A stretch of DNA of 64,000 bases from Rosa chinensis. Taxonomy: Eukaryota; Streptophyta; Magnoliopsida; Rosales; Rosaceae. Made by a program: the position numbers and the translations under genes. The notes under the pieces are model-generated. The model had not been told where the DNA came from. It made no database searches and saw nothing but the letters and a program-made list of their open reading frames with translations. The stretch covers positions 16,813,555 to 16,877,554 of the forward strand of contig NC_037093.1 of assembly GCF_002994745.2 (NCBI RefSeq), given 5' to 3'. Shown here piece after piece: positions 23,212 to 36,100 of this stretch (position 1 is its first letter; each line of letters starts with the position of its first letter).

Positions 23212-25566
23212 CTCCCCCTTAGATGTCCACTACTAAATGATATGGTGTTGGACGCGCTTAATGTTGTCTCGTCAAAAACCTTGCCAGGTAACAAAAAACC
23301 CAGTGGGACAAAAACAACCCTGGTCGAAGGAGAAAAAGAGTACAACGCGCATATGTCCTAGGTAGCATAATTTTGAATGCTCCCCCTGATGAGAATCTCC
23401 CCCTGATTGTTGCAAGCTTCAATCATGTATATAATAAAATACATGCACCATGTATTTAGATATGGTGTGTCGATCACATGCATAAGTGAAACTATGTGTG
23501 CTTTGCATAAAGGGGACTCATCATGAATTGCAATTCCTGCAAATGTTAGTGCATTACCAATAAAACTATGATATTCTTAATGAATCTTACCTGAGTAGAA
23601 CCAATTTCATATGCTTAAATTATAGATAAAGATATTAGTTAAAGAATAACAATATAAAGGAAAAACAACTGACACATTTACCTTTATCCGAGCATTGAAA
23701 TTCAAGTATGACATACTTAGCCATAAATATCAATCAGTGTAATTGATAATTTCATATAGGCTCAATATGAGCTCTAGATAAATTCATAACTTCACGAAAG
23801 TTAGAATATGTTGCAACATTGTGAGCATGATTCAAATTCGATTTCTTAGTCTTGTCATAGTACTCATTGAGGCAATAAGTCACTTTGACCATTATTGAAT
23901 GAGTATGTATGAGCTTTAGACTTTGATTCCATTAGTGAGCTTTAAGCTCATTCATTAATGGACTTGCCTTTGGCAATATGAATCGGTCAAGGATTTGATT
24001 AAGCAATATGCTTATAATGACACATAGGATTTGGGGATTTGCTTTTAGCAATTTTCCTTTAGCAATTTTCCTTTAAGATCTTCATATTAGCCAAGACAAC
24101 ATGCCATAAGTCTCTCGTCAATATAACACTGTACTTATAGAAAAGTTGTCGCTTGGAGAAGAATGATAAGCCCATGTCTCTATAAAGAGACTTGTGTCAT
24201 AGTGATTTTAATTCACTGGAATGAACACCCTCTTGTATTTTAGGGGTTATAAAGTCCAAATATATCATCATCTTTACAATATTTAAATTCATTGGAACTG
24301 CCTCTTTCCAATTTGGCCAATAGTATAATTTGTCGACACAATGAAACGTGGTAGTATACAACCCTTGATGATATTTAGTAGCTACAACAGATGAGATATC
24401 ATCAATGATCATCAATTAGAGATCTATCACACATTCAAAATATATGCATGCATTAGCTATAATAAGCTTATTCATATCAGGTACCCATGCCTCTTTTAGG
24501 GCATTTGTTGTCTCTCAAGGACAAATTAATTAAAGAATGTGGATCTTTGTATAACCTCATGAAGAGCGTTATAGGGCTTGTATAACCTTATAGGGAGATT
24601 AAAACATTGGACTTGGTGGATATATCCCACATAATTCAAGCCGTTACATTAGTTTTTCCTCCCCCTAACGGCGAGAAGACTATCAGATTTGACCACACAA
24701 AATATGTGTTCATAAATATTGGATTGAAAATCCATTGGTGGGTGGCGAGCCCAAACCAATTTTTAGGTCAAAAACTTGTCGTTAATTAGTGTCACTTTCT
24801 CAATTTCTCATAAGTGATTGAGACTTTTTCTTAAGATAATGATAAGACATGGTGGATAAATATCACACACCAATTCATATCGTTTTTCATAATATTTCTC
24901 CCCCTAATGACAGGAGAATTGTCTTATTATAGTGACAACTCGCAACTATGCGATAAATTATAATGCCTTTATTAGGAAGGTATGCAACTGTTGTTGTATT
25001 ATACAACAATGTAAAGTATGTATGTAGATGAGTCTACATGACATAGTAGATAAAATAAAGACACATTGGTCACGCCAAAATAATTTTATTTGGCTTAATG
25101 AAAAATTTTAATTCATGATATAGTATACAGTAGTATACTCATAGTTGATTAATACAACATAAAGTAGGTGGAAATTTCATCACCAATATATGAAGTGGTG
25201 TTCCATATATGTAACATAATATGAGCTCAGTTGGAGTCGGCCATCAATCAAGATCTGCAACTCTTGAGATGATTGTTACCTTAGCCTTTGGAAGCATCAA
25301 TTGTGAAAAATTATCAACAATTGCAATGGATCATGTCCATAGTTGCATTATATGCATGCAAGACAACTATGTTTGTCATTATATTTATCATGAACATTCA
25401 TGGTTCAAATTGAATTTATTAATGAACAAGTGGTTCATATTATTGTTTGACACTGAAAACAAATGTCAAAATGATATACTCGAATTTCGAGTTTGGGATA
25501 GTAGTCCATATGGGCATAAGCATATACTCGTCATACTCAAAACATTGGTTTGAGTCTTCACAATTA
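23212..25566 (-). pseudogene. Degraded copia B pol remnant
   Basis: No ORF of note. Position between the 3' LTR and the CACTA insertion, together with occasional CTCCCCCTGATGAG-like copia words, make it decayed pol. I could not place individual domains. Confidence 0.5.
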
Positions 25567-25589
25567 CACTACTACAAAAAGGTCATCAG

Positions 25590-26160
25590 ACGACGGTGAA
25601 TTTGTGTTGTGTGATGACCAAGCTCACCGTGGTCTAAGTGAGTGTTGTGTGATTGAAACATCAGACAACGGTGATTTCACCGTTGTGTGATAGTACTTTG
25701 CTCAACAGAATACTAGTTTCCGTTGTGTGAATTCTGCACAGGCATGTGCCTGGCATGGCATGCGCGGGGATGCCGCGGCACAGTCAGACAACAGAAAAGG
25801 AAATTTGCCGTTGTCTTAGATTCATAACACACAACATATATAACTCATTTTTTGTTGTCTGAGATTCATAACACACAATGGATATAACTCATTCTTTGTT
25901 GTCTGAGACTAATAACAGACAACAGATATAACTCAATGTTTGTTGTCTGAGGTAAGTAACACACAACTGAAGTAAAATTATCTCTCTTGTCTGTTGATTA
26001 CTCAGACAACAGGGATGATTTGATTTCTATTGTGTGATATTAATCTCAGACAACAGAATTTGTTTTCTTTGTTGTTGGTTGTTAGTTCACACAACAAATT
26101 CTTTGTATCAACCATTGTGTGAGCAATGTAAGGTTTTTTTTTTAGCTTGGTTCTCACAAC
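25590..26160. repeat. CACTA-1 left subterminal repeats
   Basis: More than a dozen short motifs around ACAAC(A/G)G preceded by TCAGAC or CACAC, several as inverted pairs (for example CAGACAACGG ... CCGTTGTGTG). Confidence 0.85.
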
Positions 26161-29100
26161 ATTATTTGGAGCTGTTGTTTGTTCAATATGTAATTCATAC
26201 TTGGAATCTCTTTCCAAAAATAATGCTCCATATTACCATATAAAACCACACTAATCCATATCATTCAAGTAGCATTTTTCAAACATCCAAACATTCAAGT
26301 TACTAGATAATATACCAAAAAAGAAAGCATTCGTAGCTGCTACCTACACATGAATCAAAAGCATCCCTAGCTATTTCTAGCTGCTGGCTAGACCCATGAA
26401 TCAAACTTGGTAGCTCACATGCTGAAAGGAGGTAATCCACAGTACTTGCTTCTTAAGCTCTAAGATCCTACTCCAACTCATTTATGTTGCTTCTTGAGCT
26501 TTGGATTATTACAGCAGAGGAGGTATCCTTGGTTATGGTTATGATGTCTTCCATCCCAGTACTCACTCTCATATACCGGCATAGTCTTTGTGTCATATGA
26601 AAAAGGACTAGGAATAACCCTGCAAGTTGGACAACTCAAATGAGTTATCGAATCAGTATGTGCTATAAAAAAATATAAAAAAAACAAATCAGAGCGAACA
26701 CAAACACATAATCAAAGAGAACACAAAGAACCAATAAGTAAATAGAGGTATATAAACTCTCTGTTTTCCCCCCACAAAGATTTAATCTTTGAAATCCTAA
26801 ACTGAAGCAAGCAACCAACTCTATCAATTAACGATGGCAAAGAGAAATGCCTGCAAGACAAACCAACTCTATAACACCTGAAATAAGTCCTAGAGAAATG
26901 TATATAGGACTCGAGCAATACATACTGAACAAATCAAACCAGGCTAGGCATGAACTCATACCACAAATTCAAGGCAGTAAAACATAAACTGTGCACTAGC
27001 AACCAAATAATTGCAGGCCAAGGGTACCCTCACAGATGACAATGACCTCAATGTTCAATGACCTCACAAATAATCAAACATTAAATTTCTCCTAGACAAT
27101 TATAAAGTTCAGAAGTACATGTAAGCACTAGCATACTAGATAGCAGAACCAATGAGATGAAACAGGGGAAGCTAGGGCCTACCAAAAATGAATCCAAAAC
27201 TAAGCTTCTAGGAATATAGCGCACCTCATTCGTGAAAATTACATATGACTGTCTGGATATAGCAACAATGAAAAGTGTCTGAACAAGCTTTTCAGGCTCT
27301 CCCCCTAATTTCAAAGAAAGTAGAACTTATTAGAATTGCTATAAGAACCATAGCAGAAAGAAGAGAAGAAGAACAAGCAATGAAATTATGCAACACTAAA
27401 ACAGACACACCCATTTTGATGTCAGTGAAGATGCAGATGCATTAAAAAAGGTAGCCACTGATTCTGAAGCAACTGCCTTAGCAAGCGATACAAACAGAAT
27501 TTATTGCAGGGATACAAACAAAATTCAATGGAAAGATAATTCAATTAGAGATATACCTTTAACAATATAAGGTTCTTTACGCTTAGTCGATCATCCACTA
27601 ATCCAAAGCCATCAGGTGGCCATACCTACTAATAATAACATGAAAGAAGAAATTAATAGCATAAAAATAGGCTATAAACATTACTTGCTGTGCAAAGTAT
27701 ATACAAAAGTAGCATAGTGGATTACTTATTCAGTAATCACTTTTTTAAAAGAATACATGACAAGAGCAAAACAATGAGTCAATTAGGAATCCATGCCCAA
27801 ATAAATGAATAAATATCCATGCCCATTGAATTAAGCTTTACGATGGAAAAATTTTCCACATATAGGAAGACAAAAGAAATTAAGTTGCAGACAATATGAA
27901 ACTGCAAATGAGACTTCAATTAACAATAAGCAAGACTCCTTTTCTAGAATGATGTCAGGGAAGTTTTACTGCATCCATTAATGGCATGCAGTGGACATCA
28001 AACACCATGCAATTAAAAGATTAAAGAGGTATCCATGAAATTCACAGAATATGGCCAAATTTCTGATACTAATTAAGTTCCAGAAAAAGGGTATTTGCTT
28101 GAAAAGAAAGCAATTAGTTCAAGCACAAAGCAATGCAACCAAAAAGTAATGCTTGAGTCTGTCAAAAATAAAAGGACAAACAAAATATACTGAAAATTCT
28201 TCACCAAGAGCAGAAAACCAATTTTGTTAGTTTTCTTTACAGGACAAGATCCATTAATGGTAGCATTTATCTGTCCACTCTGATTTCCATTCCACTAGGG
28301 TTCTTGAAATATATAGGTTTCGCACATTGCAACCAAAATATGTTAGCTTTCAGCTATGCATTATGCCTAAGAAAGAAATCAACCAAACTTATGAGCTCAC
28401 ACGAAGTCTTCATACCAAGTGTACTGAAAATTTTCTGTTTGAAACATTGACTGCAGCATGATTTTTGTGCTTTCAACAAAACTAAAGATTACATGTACCA
28501 ATCCCCACAAAGAAGTATTAACACACTTCTTCTCAATTAAAAATTCCCGTCATTGTTCCCTACAATGCCCTACTCTAAAACAATAAAGAAGAAACAATGA
28601 ATAAATCTATATAAGAGAACAAAACGTGATCTCTATTGTTCATTTGGGATCCAACTTATTCCTTAATCGAACCTCTGGGCTTAAACTACATACACATACA
28701 TCAATCACTTAAAATAACAGATCCACGACAAAATTTATCATCTCTGTGCTTATAGTATCACAACCAAGTAACAAATGGACAATTAAAGGTAGCACGAAAC
28801 ATCTAAACACCTGTGCTATATTATGTAGATCAATAATATTACCAACCAGCAAGTGTTCAAAACTTTGGGATAATTAACAAAAAAGATGAGACAACCTCTA
28901 CAGTCAACTACAAATGAACACAACATGAACACAAGATGACTCCAATCATCTTGAAATTTTCATAATACTTCAATATCGGGTATCTATAAACTCTAATTGG
29001 AAGGGACGGAGACTATAAACTCAATTGGGAAGATAACTCCAAACATTTTGACGACTTCCTAAAACTCCAGAACTATTGGTTGATAAACATACTGAAGAAA

Positions 29101-30119
29101 ATCGACCCACAAACTCAAATCATAAACCAAATCCCAAAACCCAGAAAAATCTAACCATTCTCACCTTGATGAATTCCAGGTCAAGGTAAAAAGTACGAGT
29201 GCTATGAGAATACCAAAATGCTTGTCCATTGTGAAGAAGAAACAAGCTCGTGCAGTGCAGTCACCCTATCAATGACTCAGAGATACTAAGAAACTACCAG
29301 AATGCAAATGATGATGTCCAACAAAGACAAGGAGATGCTAAAACATTCATAAATCATGCAAAAACAAGGAAATAGTGATATTACATTCATAAATCTGCCA
29401 AAGAAATGGAATCGTATCTGGATCACAACCAAAATTCAATGCCAAAGCTTTGAATTTGTTGCTAGTGTCCAAAGCTCTCAGATTATCAAAATCCAAACTG
29501 GCAGATTGTGATTTTCCAGTTCACTAACTTTGCTGCTTCTTGAACTGTGCTCTGATTCATACACGAAGCTTCCTGAAATTCTAGAAATTAGAAAGAAACT
29601 GAAAGATCATAGATTATAGGAGGAAGAAATTAGCAGATGAGCCAAAAAAACGACGGGCAAAACCTTTTATTTGTTGCTTCTCTTCCAATTGGAGAAATAA
29701 GGTAACCTAAACAATCAAACCCACAACAATCTGAATTAGATTCTCTCCCAAAATGAAGAAATTAACTTCACAGCAAAATCAGAATCCATTAGCCAGAATG
29801 CGAGAAAGACTTACTGAAGCGAGCCGCCGGGGAGAGAGAGATCGAGCTGGAGGCGGAAGGGAAGGGGAGAAAAACCATAACCCGGAGGAGGCTCAAGGTG
29901 TTGAGGACGGTCACAGCGAGGGAGAAGAGGGTGAAGGTGAGGAAGGGGAAGGTAGTACTGCCTGAGATCGAGATGGGTTTGTAAGAGATGGGTTTCTAGG
30001 TTTACGGTCAATAGAGAGCAGAGATGGGTTTCTAGCTGAGTGTCGAGCGTCGAGAGGAGGGCTATGTTTTTTTTTCTTCTTCTTTTGGACACGATATGGC
30101 AATTAAAGCAAGCTAAAAT

Positions 30120-30660
30120 TTCTTATGCCATTCACACAACACAAGTCTCAGCAGTTGGTCGTCTGAGTGCAGCACTAAAAATCAAAATGTGAAATTATGG
30201 AGGGAAATATGGCGCCTATAACATTTTGGCTCAAAATTTTGCTTTCCAGTTCTAAGTTCACACAACAGAAAATCTTAAAATCTGTTGTACAATCACAACA
30301 GCTTGCACTAGGCCTATCTAGGCGAAAACATTCAAGCAAGCTTCCTCAAACTTTGGTGCTTAGTTTTTCAATCACACAACGGAAATAGTGAAACCTGTTG
30401 TACCTAGTAGCCCAAATGTCAATGTTTCAAGAGCCAACCAAGAAGCCAAAGTGGAGGGAAATCTGTCGCTAATTTTTTAAGACTCAGACGATGGAGACTA
30501 CTTAATTCCGTTGTGCAATGTAGGTCTGATTAAAAAGTTATCACTTTGTTGACATTCACACAACAGAATATCACTAATACCGTTGTGCAATAGAGCTTAC
30601 TTAAACACACAACAGATGATTTATGTTCCGTTGTGTGATTAGTGTTGTGTGATTAACTTT
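30120..30660. repeat. CACTA-1 right subterminal repeats
   Basis: The same CACACAACAG / CCGTTGTG words as at the left end, interspersed in AT-rich DNA. Confidence 0.85.
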
Positions 30661-31085
30661 TTGTAGTAGTGTTAGAAGCATGTTCTAAAAGTGGAGTAAA
30701 CAGAGGTTCATATGTACTCATAAAGAGAATGGACAAATGTCCTGACATAATTGGAGATCAAGAAACAAGAGGTTTCAACCTATTTGATTGTATAACAATC
30801 AGTGGAGGAATTTTAAGTCCACATGTAATTGGATCAAGAAACATGTAGTTTCGATCTCATTAGAAATTGACAACTTTATGTCAAATTATCAAATAATATA
30901 ATAATAGGAAATCAAAATGAAGTCGTCAAACTTATGAAAATGCATACCTCGACTATGTTGGAAACATAATTAACATTGTTGATACCAATATGTGAGTACC
31001 ATATGCCAAAAATAGAGGGGTATTCATATAAAGTCAATAATTGATACATGTATTAATATAACATTATAACAAAATAATCAATAAA

Positions 31086-31158
31086 ACTGTTGTAGTCTAA
31101 TTGGTTAGGATATTTTGTTTGCAACCAAAAAGACCTGGGTTCAAGTCCCAGCGATGGA
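31086..31158 (+). tRNA. tRNA-Glu-like pseudogene
   Basis: A 73-nt sequence with a canonical tRNA layout: D-arm AGTCTAATTGGTTAGGAT, a perfect T stem CTGGG/CCCAG around TTCAAGT, and an acceptor stem with 6 of 7 pairs including G-U. The D-arm and T-arm match plant tRNA-Glu. The anticodon stem has a mismatch, and the 7-base loop TTTGCAA would present UGC rather than UUC or CUC. It lies inside copia B, so it is most likely a tRNA-derived relic or SINE head and not an active gene. Confidence 0.55.
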
Positions 31159-31771
31159 AAATAATTTTGTTATTTTTTCACAAACGGCATAATTATATGA
31201 GGTAGATATGATAAAAATAATCATAAATAATAAATGTTCATTATGATCACATAAAATAAACAACTATGGTAAGTATCAAATAATGGTAATAGGATGAGTT
31301 ACTTAACAATAATTACCAGAGAATGGTAATAAAATTGATAATAAAATGAGTTATTAATAACCATAACTACAAGATAATGGCAATTAAAAACATTATCATG
31401 ATAATTGTAGCTCTTGCAACAAATACTCATGACAAATTCAGTTATGAAAGATTTGTAATAAAGGTAATTTAAACATAATAAATATGATTAAACAGATAAC
31501 GATAATACAACATAATTACGTTTAATCGGTGCCAAAATATAGGCTTAAAATAACTAAACAAAATAAATAGAGACAAAAAAAACGCCAAAACATAGGCTAA
31601 AAATTTATCGGTGTCAAGAAAACCGCCGCTGATCATGTAATCAATATGTTTTCCATTGTCCACAGAAAAAATCAGAGACTTTGAGCTTGTTATCTTCACT
31701 GACAGATTCTCCACATAATTTTAGTTGGGAGGTAATCATATGTTTAGTGGAATTGAAAATCAGTGACAGAT

Positions 31772-32011
31772 TTAAAGTTCTGAAGGCGCAAAATGCGTCC
31801 ATTCATATCGTGCTCTAAATAGAACAATGGTTTTCTGGTGAGCAAATCGATCAGCCAATGCTTGCCAAATCTCAAGTGGATTTTTCACCGTAAGGTAATC
31901 ATCTTTTAGGATCTTATCAAGATGATAACGCAAGAAAATCATCGGTTTGGTGAGATCTTGCACAGATGAATTATTGTCAACTTTGATGGCATTTCCAAGG
32001 TTTTTAGCCAT
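31772..32011 (-). pseudogene. Copia B gag fragment
   Basis: Reads FLRYHLDKILKDDYLTVKNP and ALADRFAHQKTIVLFRARYE, the signature of the gag N-terminal region of many plant copia elements (UBN2 family). It lies about 540 bp inside the 5' LTR, as expected. The frame ends at 31772, and the remaining gag-pol is not readable in any frame. Confidence 0.8.
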
Positions 32012-32554
32012 AAGGTGAATTTCAGCATCAAATAGTTCTTGCCAGAAATTTTAAGAGGATCAAAGTCCAATTTTGTTAGATGTGTCATCGTTCTACAAAG
32101 AGAAAAGATGAGGTATATCAGGATCCATAATTATTAGAACAATATGTTCTATGAAAAATTCATATACGAAACAAAGGTTTCGAAGAGTTCATAAATATGA
32201 ACAATAGATCCCATAGGGAACACACGAGAAAAACATTCGTGTGATGTCTATAGAACCATAGGTTCTAAGACTACTCGGTCAGAGGACTCGAGTCTTGAGC
32301 AATGGAACATGTAGTTCTCATTATCGTATATGAAATATAAATTTTCAACAATTATATGATATAAAATATACATACAAATATATATAAATGATCGCATAAA
32401 GAAAATTGATATTCATCTAGGAGAGAAAAAAGAAAAAATCATAGATCATTAGCCTTGGTCATAAGCAATTATGTTGCACCATAAGGCTTGTGGATCATCA
32501 TAGAGTTCAAAGAAGAAGAAGAAGAAAAATAAGAGCAAATTCGTACTGATAACG

Positions 32555-32730
32555 TGTTATAAACTAGAGAAAAATATAGAGATAGAAGAGAGAAACAAAA
32601 TGTAGGAGGGGGTAGAAGTGTCTATTTCATTCTTATTAGACCCCTTTATATAGGAGTAATGTTTACATCATAAGGACATAACTAATGAGTATTTACAGTG
32701 GACAACCACATTTATATAATATTTATAACA
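32555..32730 (-). repeat. Copia B 5' LTR
   Basis: 176 bp, partner of 23039-23211. A TATA-like TTATATAGG motif is shared. Confidence 0.92.
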
Positions 32731-32921
32731 ATATATAGATTATCCACTATATATTGTCTAAAAAGAGAATAAACAACCGAGACTATGTCTTATAAGAAAC
32801 ATTTTTCTATCAAGCTGCAAAAACTAGCAAAACCCAAAATTAAGCGAATGTTAACGGTAGCAAAGGAAAAAAAAGAGGCAAAATAGACATATGAAAATGA
32901 CGACTATGGATAACTATAGGG
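32731..32921 (-). other. Host PG intron 2 segment between two copia elements
   Basis: 191 bp of non-repeat DNA between copia B and copia A. With 48661-48697 and 23004-23038 it makes up an ancestral intron of about 260 bp. Confidence 0.7.
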
Positions 32922-33124
32922 TAAAAAGTTATAATTGTGATTGAATTAGTTTTCCTTCTATTGATAATCATCAATATATACAGATAACCTTGATCAACAA
33001 GGAAACTCTATAATCTAGGGATACAGATAATGCCATAATCCTCATGTACATGATTAATTTCCGAAACAAGAAATCTATTCTTAATTACATAATATTCTCA
33101 ACTAATTACATAATATTCTCAACA
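32922..33124 (-). repeat. Copia A 3' LTR
   Basis: 203 bp; contains an internal duplication of ATTACATAATATTCTCAA near its edge that the 5' LTR lacks. Confidence 0.9.
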
Positions 33125-33131
33125 CTCCCCC

Positions 33132-36100
33132 TCAAGTTGGAGAGTGGATGTCAAGAACTCCCAACTTGTGCAACAAATTCTTAAACCTTTCTTTGCCCAA
33201 CGCTTTTGTAAAAATGTCTGCCAATTGCTGCAAGGTTCCAACGAATCTAGTGCGAATGGACCCATCAATTATCTTGTCATGGATGAAGTGACAGTCCATC
33301 TCAATATGATGAGTTCTTTCATGAAAAACTGGATTTGCAGCAATGTGTAAAGCTACTTGATTATCACAATATAACATGGCTGGTTTGGCAATAGGTATGT
33401 GCAAATCACCAAACAAGTTTTGCAACCAAGTAAGTTCACAACATGTACTTGCCATAGCTCTGTATTTAGCTTCAGCACTTGATAAAGAGACTATTTTATG
33501 CCTTTTGGTGCACCATGAAATAAGAGATTTTCCCAGGAACACACAATAGCCAGTGGTAGTGTTGAGAATATATACATCCCACATGGGAAAAATAGGACCT
33601 TGCCTATGGGTTTATAAGGGTTTGGGCCACTCCATCCATTGCCAATTGGTTTTGGATGTGAACCCCAGATTACTTTATCATGGTATCAGAGCCAAATTAC
33701 CCACATGTGCATGCCTAACGGCCATACGGACTCCACGTCACCCAAAAGTTGTCCACGTGTATGGCTTGAAAATTCGCCACACGTGCGGGGGCGTGTTGAG
33801 AATATATACATCCCACATGGGAAAAATGGGACTTTGCCTATGAGTTTATAAAAGTTTGGACCACTCCATCCATTGCCAATTTGATAAAGTAATCTGGGGT
33901 TCACATCCAAAACCAATTGGCAATAAATGGGGTGGCCCAAAACCTTATAAACCCATAGGCAATGTCCCATTTTTCCCATGTGGGATGTATATATTCTCAA
34001 CACGCCCCCGCACGTGTGGCGAATTTTCAAGCCATACATGTGGACAACTTTGGGTGACGTAGAGCCCGTGTGGCTGTTAGGCATGCACACATGGGTAACC
34101 TGGTTTTGATACCATGATAAAGTAATCTGGGGTTCACATCCAAAACCAATTGGCAATGGATGGAGTGGCCCAAACCCTTATAAACCCATAGGCAATGTCC
34201 CATTTTTTCCATGTGGGATGTATATTTTCTCAACAGGTAGAACAGCGAGTAATGGGACAACCCACCCAATCAGAATCACAAAAAGCTCTCAAACTTAAAT
34301 CGTTTTCAGTACGCAAAAGCAGACCTTGACCAGGACATGACTTTAAATACCTGACAACCTGAAGTGCTGCAGCCATATGATGTAGACGTGCCTCATGCAT
34401 AAATCTGCTTAAAACATGAACTAAATGGGTAATGTTAGGTCTGGTGGTGGTAAGATATATGAGGTGGCCAACCAAACGCCTATATGCTACCAGATCCTTA
34501 AGCAATTCTCCCTTATTTGACAATTTTGTTTCTTCTATTGGAAACTCAATAGGTTTGGCACGCAAAAAACCGATATCCTTGATAATTTCCAACTCATACT
34601 TCCTTTGAGACAAATATATACCTTTTCCTGAACGAGCAATTTCAATCCCAAGGAAATACTTAAGATCACCCAAGTCTTTAATTCTAAAGCGGGTATGCAG
34701 AAACTGCATGTTTAAGAGCTTTAATAGAGTCCAGATTATTCCCAGTGATGAGAATATCATCAACATAAATCAACAATACAGTAAGGGAATTACCAACCGT
34801 CTGAATCAAGAGAGAATAATCGGCCTTTGATTGAGTGAATCCAGTAGAAAGTATAGCCTCAGTATATTTAGCAAACCATTGTCGTGATGCCTGTATCAAA
34901 CCATACAAGGACTTGTTGAGGCGACAAACATAATTCTCCCCTGTCGCCAAAGACTAGGAGGAGGGGACATGTACAGTTCTTCATGGAGATCCCCATTAAG
35001 AAAGGCATTATTAACGTCAAGTTGGTGAAGGGACCAGGCTTGACAGGCTACAAGAGCAAGAACACAACGGACAGTAATCATCTTTGCAGTAGGGGAAAAA
35101 GTATCATGGTAATCTATGCCTGCAGCCTGTGTAAAACCCTTGGCAACCAAACGAGCTTTATAACGCTCAATAGAACCATCTGCCTTACGTTTGATCCGGT
35201 ATACCCACTTACAAGCAATAGGGCGTTTGCCAGGAGGAAGAGGAACAAGAGTCCAAGTATTATTGGCAACAAGAGCGGCAAGCTCGGCATCCATGGCAGT
35301 TTGCCATTTAGGATCAGAGGCAGCTTGAGCATAAGAGCTAGGCTCCTCATCCCTGCTAATAGCAGCAACATAGGATAGGTGCAGCAGTGAATAACGCTGA
35401 TAGGAGATGAAATAGCAGAAAGGATAGTGTGTACCTTTGAGAGGATTCGGTGGAGGAGATGACAAAGTGTGTGGAGGCAAAATCACTTGCGAGCAGACGT
35501 AGTCCTTGAGACGGACATTAGGAACATGTGTACATTGTGAGCGTTGCGGAGCAAGGATGGGATCTTGGTCGTCCAAAGGAGGAGGTTCAATGGCAGGTTG
35601 TTTGATGGGAAGAGGAGAGGAAGGAGAGGAGGCTGATGTTGGTTTGTTAGAGGATTGCAACAAGGTATCAATCCTGGGAGGGGATTGTAACGAGGTATCA
35701 ATCCTGGGTGGGGATTGGAGCGAGGTATCAATCCTGGGCAATGCAGGTTCTAGAGAGGAAGAGGGAGGTGTAGGTGGTTGAGGTGAGATGGTGCTGTCAA
35801 GGATAGGAATAGGAAGCGGCAAGGAAGGAGGAGAAGATGATGAAGTCCCTTGAGAAGAGGACTGAAAATGGAAAGTATCCTCTAAAAAGATAACATCACG
35901 ATTTGTAAAAATCTTTTTGGTTTCAAGATTATATAACTTATATGCTTTCTGACCAATCGGATATCCAATGAAAATGCATTTATGAGCATGTGGAGAAAAC
36001 TTTGATGATGGATTGACAGAAGTGGCAAAAGCTACACATCCAAAAACATGCATTCGAGAATAATCAGGAGGTTTATTATAAAGTACCTCAAAAGGAGTTT

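Larger units (their letters stand above)
25567..30671. mobile_element. CACTA-1, non-autonomous CACTA (En/Spm) element
   Basis: A 5,105-bp element starting CACTACTACAAAAAGGTCAT and ending with the inverse (TTTTTGTAGTAGTG), with a 3-bp duplication TTA (25564-25566 and 30672-30674). Subterminal regions 25590-26160 and 30120-30660 are packed with CACACAACGG / TCAGACAACAG words in both orientations, as expected for sites bound by the CACTA-type DNA-binding protein. The interior (26250-30100) is AT-rich with no transposase; short ORFs at 26478-26687 (-) and 29753-29965 (+) are unrecognised and might be captured fragments. Confidence 0.93.
23039..32730 (-). mobile_element. Copia B, Ty1/copia element in PG intron 2
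   Basis: LTRs at 23039-23211 and 32555-32730 flank a decayed interior, with a 5-bp duplication ATATA on both sides (23034-23038 and 32731-32735). Orientation is minus: a purine tract (read AAGGGGGAG) abuts the LTR at 23211, and the PBS-like CGTTATCAGTACGA abuts the other at 32554. Without the nested CACTA element (25567-30671) it is about 4.6 kb, normal for copia. Only a gag piece is readable; 23212-25566 and 30672-31771 are degraded. Confidence 0.92.

Noticed and set aside
34983..35378. Plus-strand ORF of 131 aa
   Set aside because: Antisense shadow of the copia A reverse transcriptase.
35506..35781. Plus-strand Gly/Glu-rich ORF
   Set aside because: Antisense shadow of the proline-rich linker between integrase and RT.
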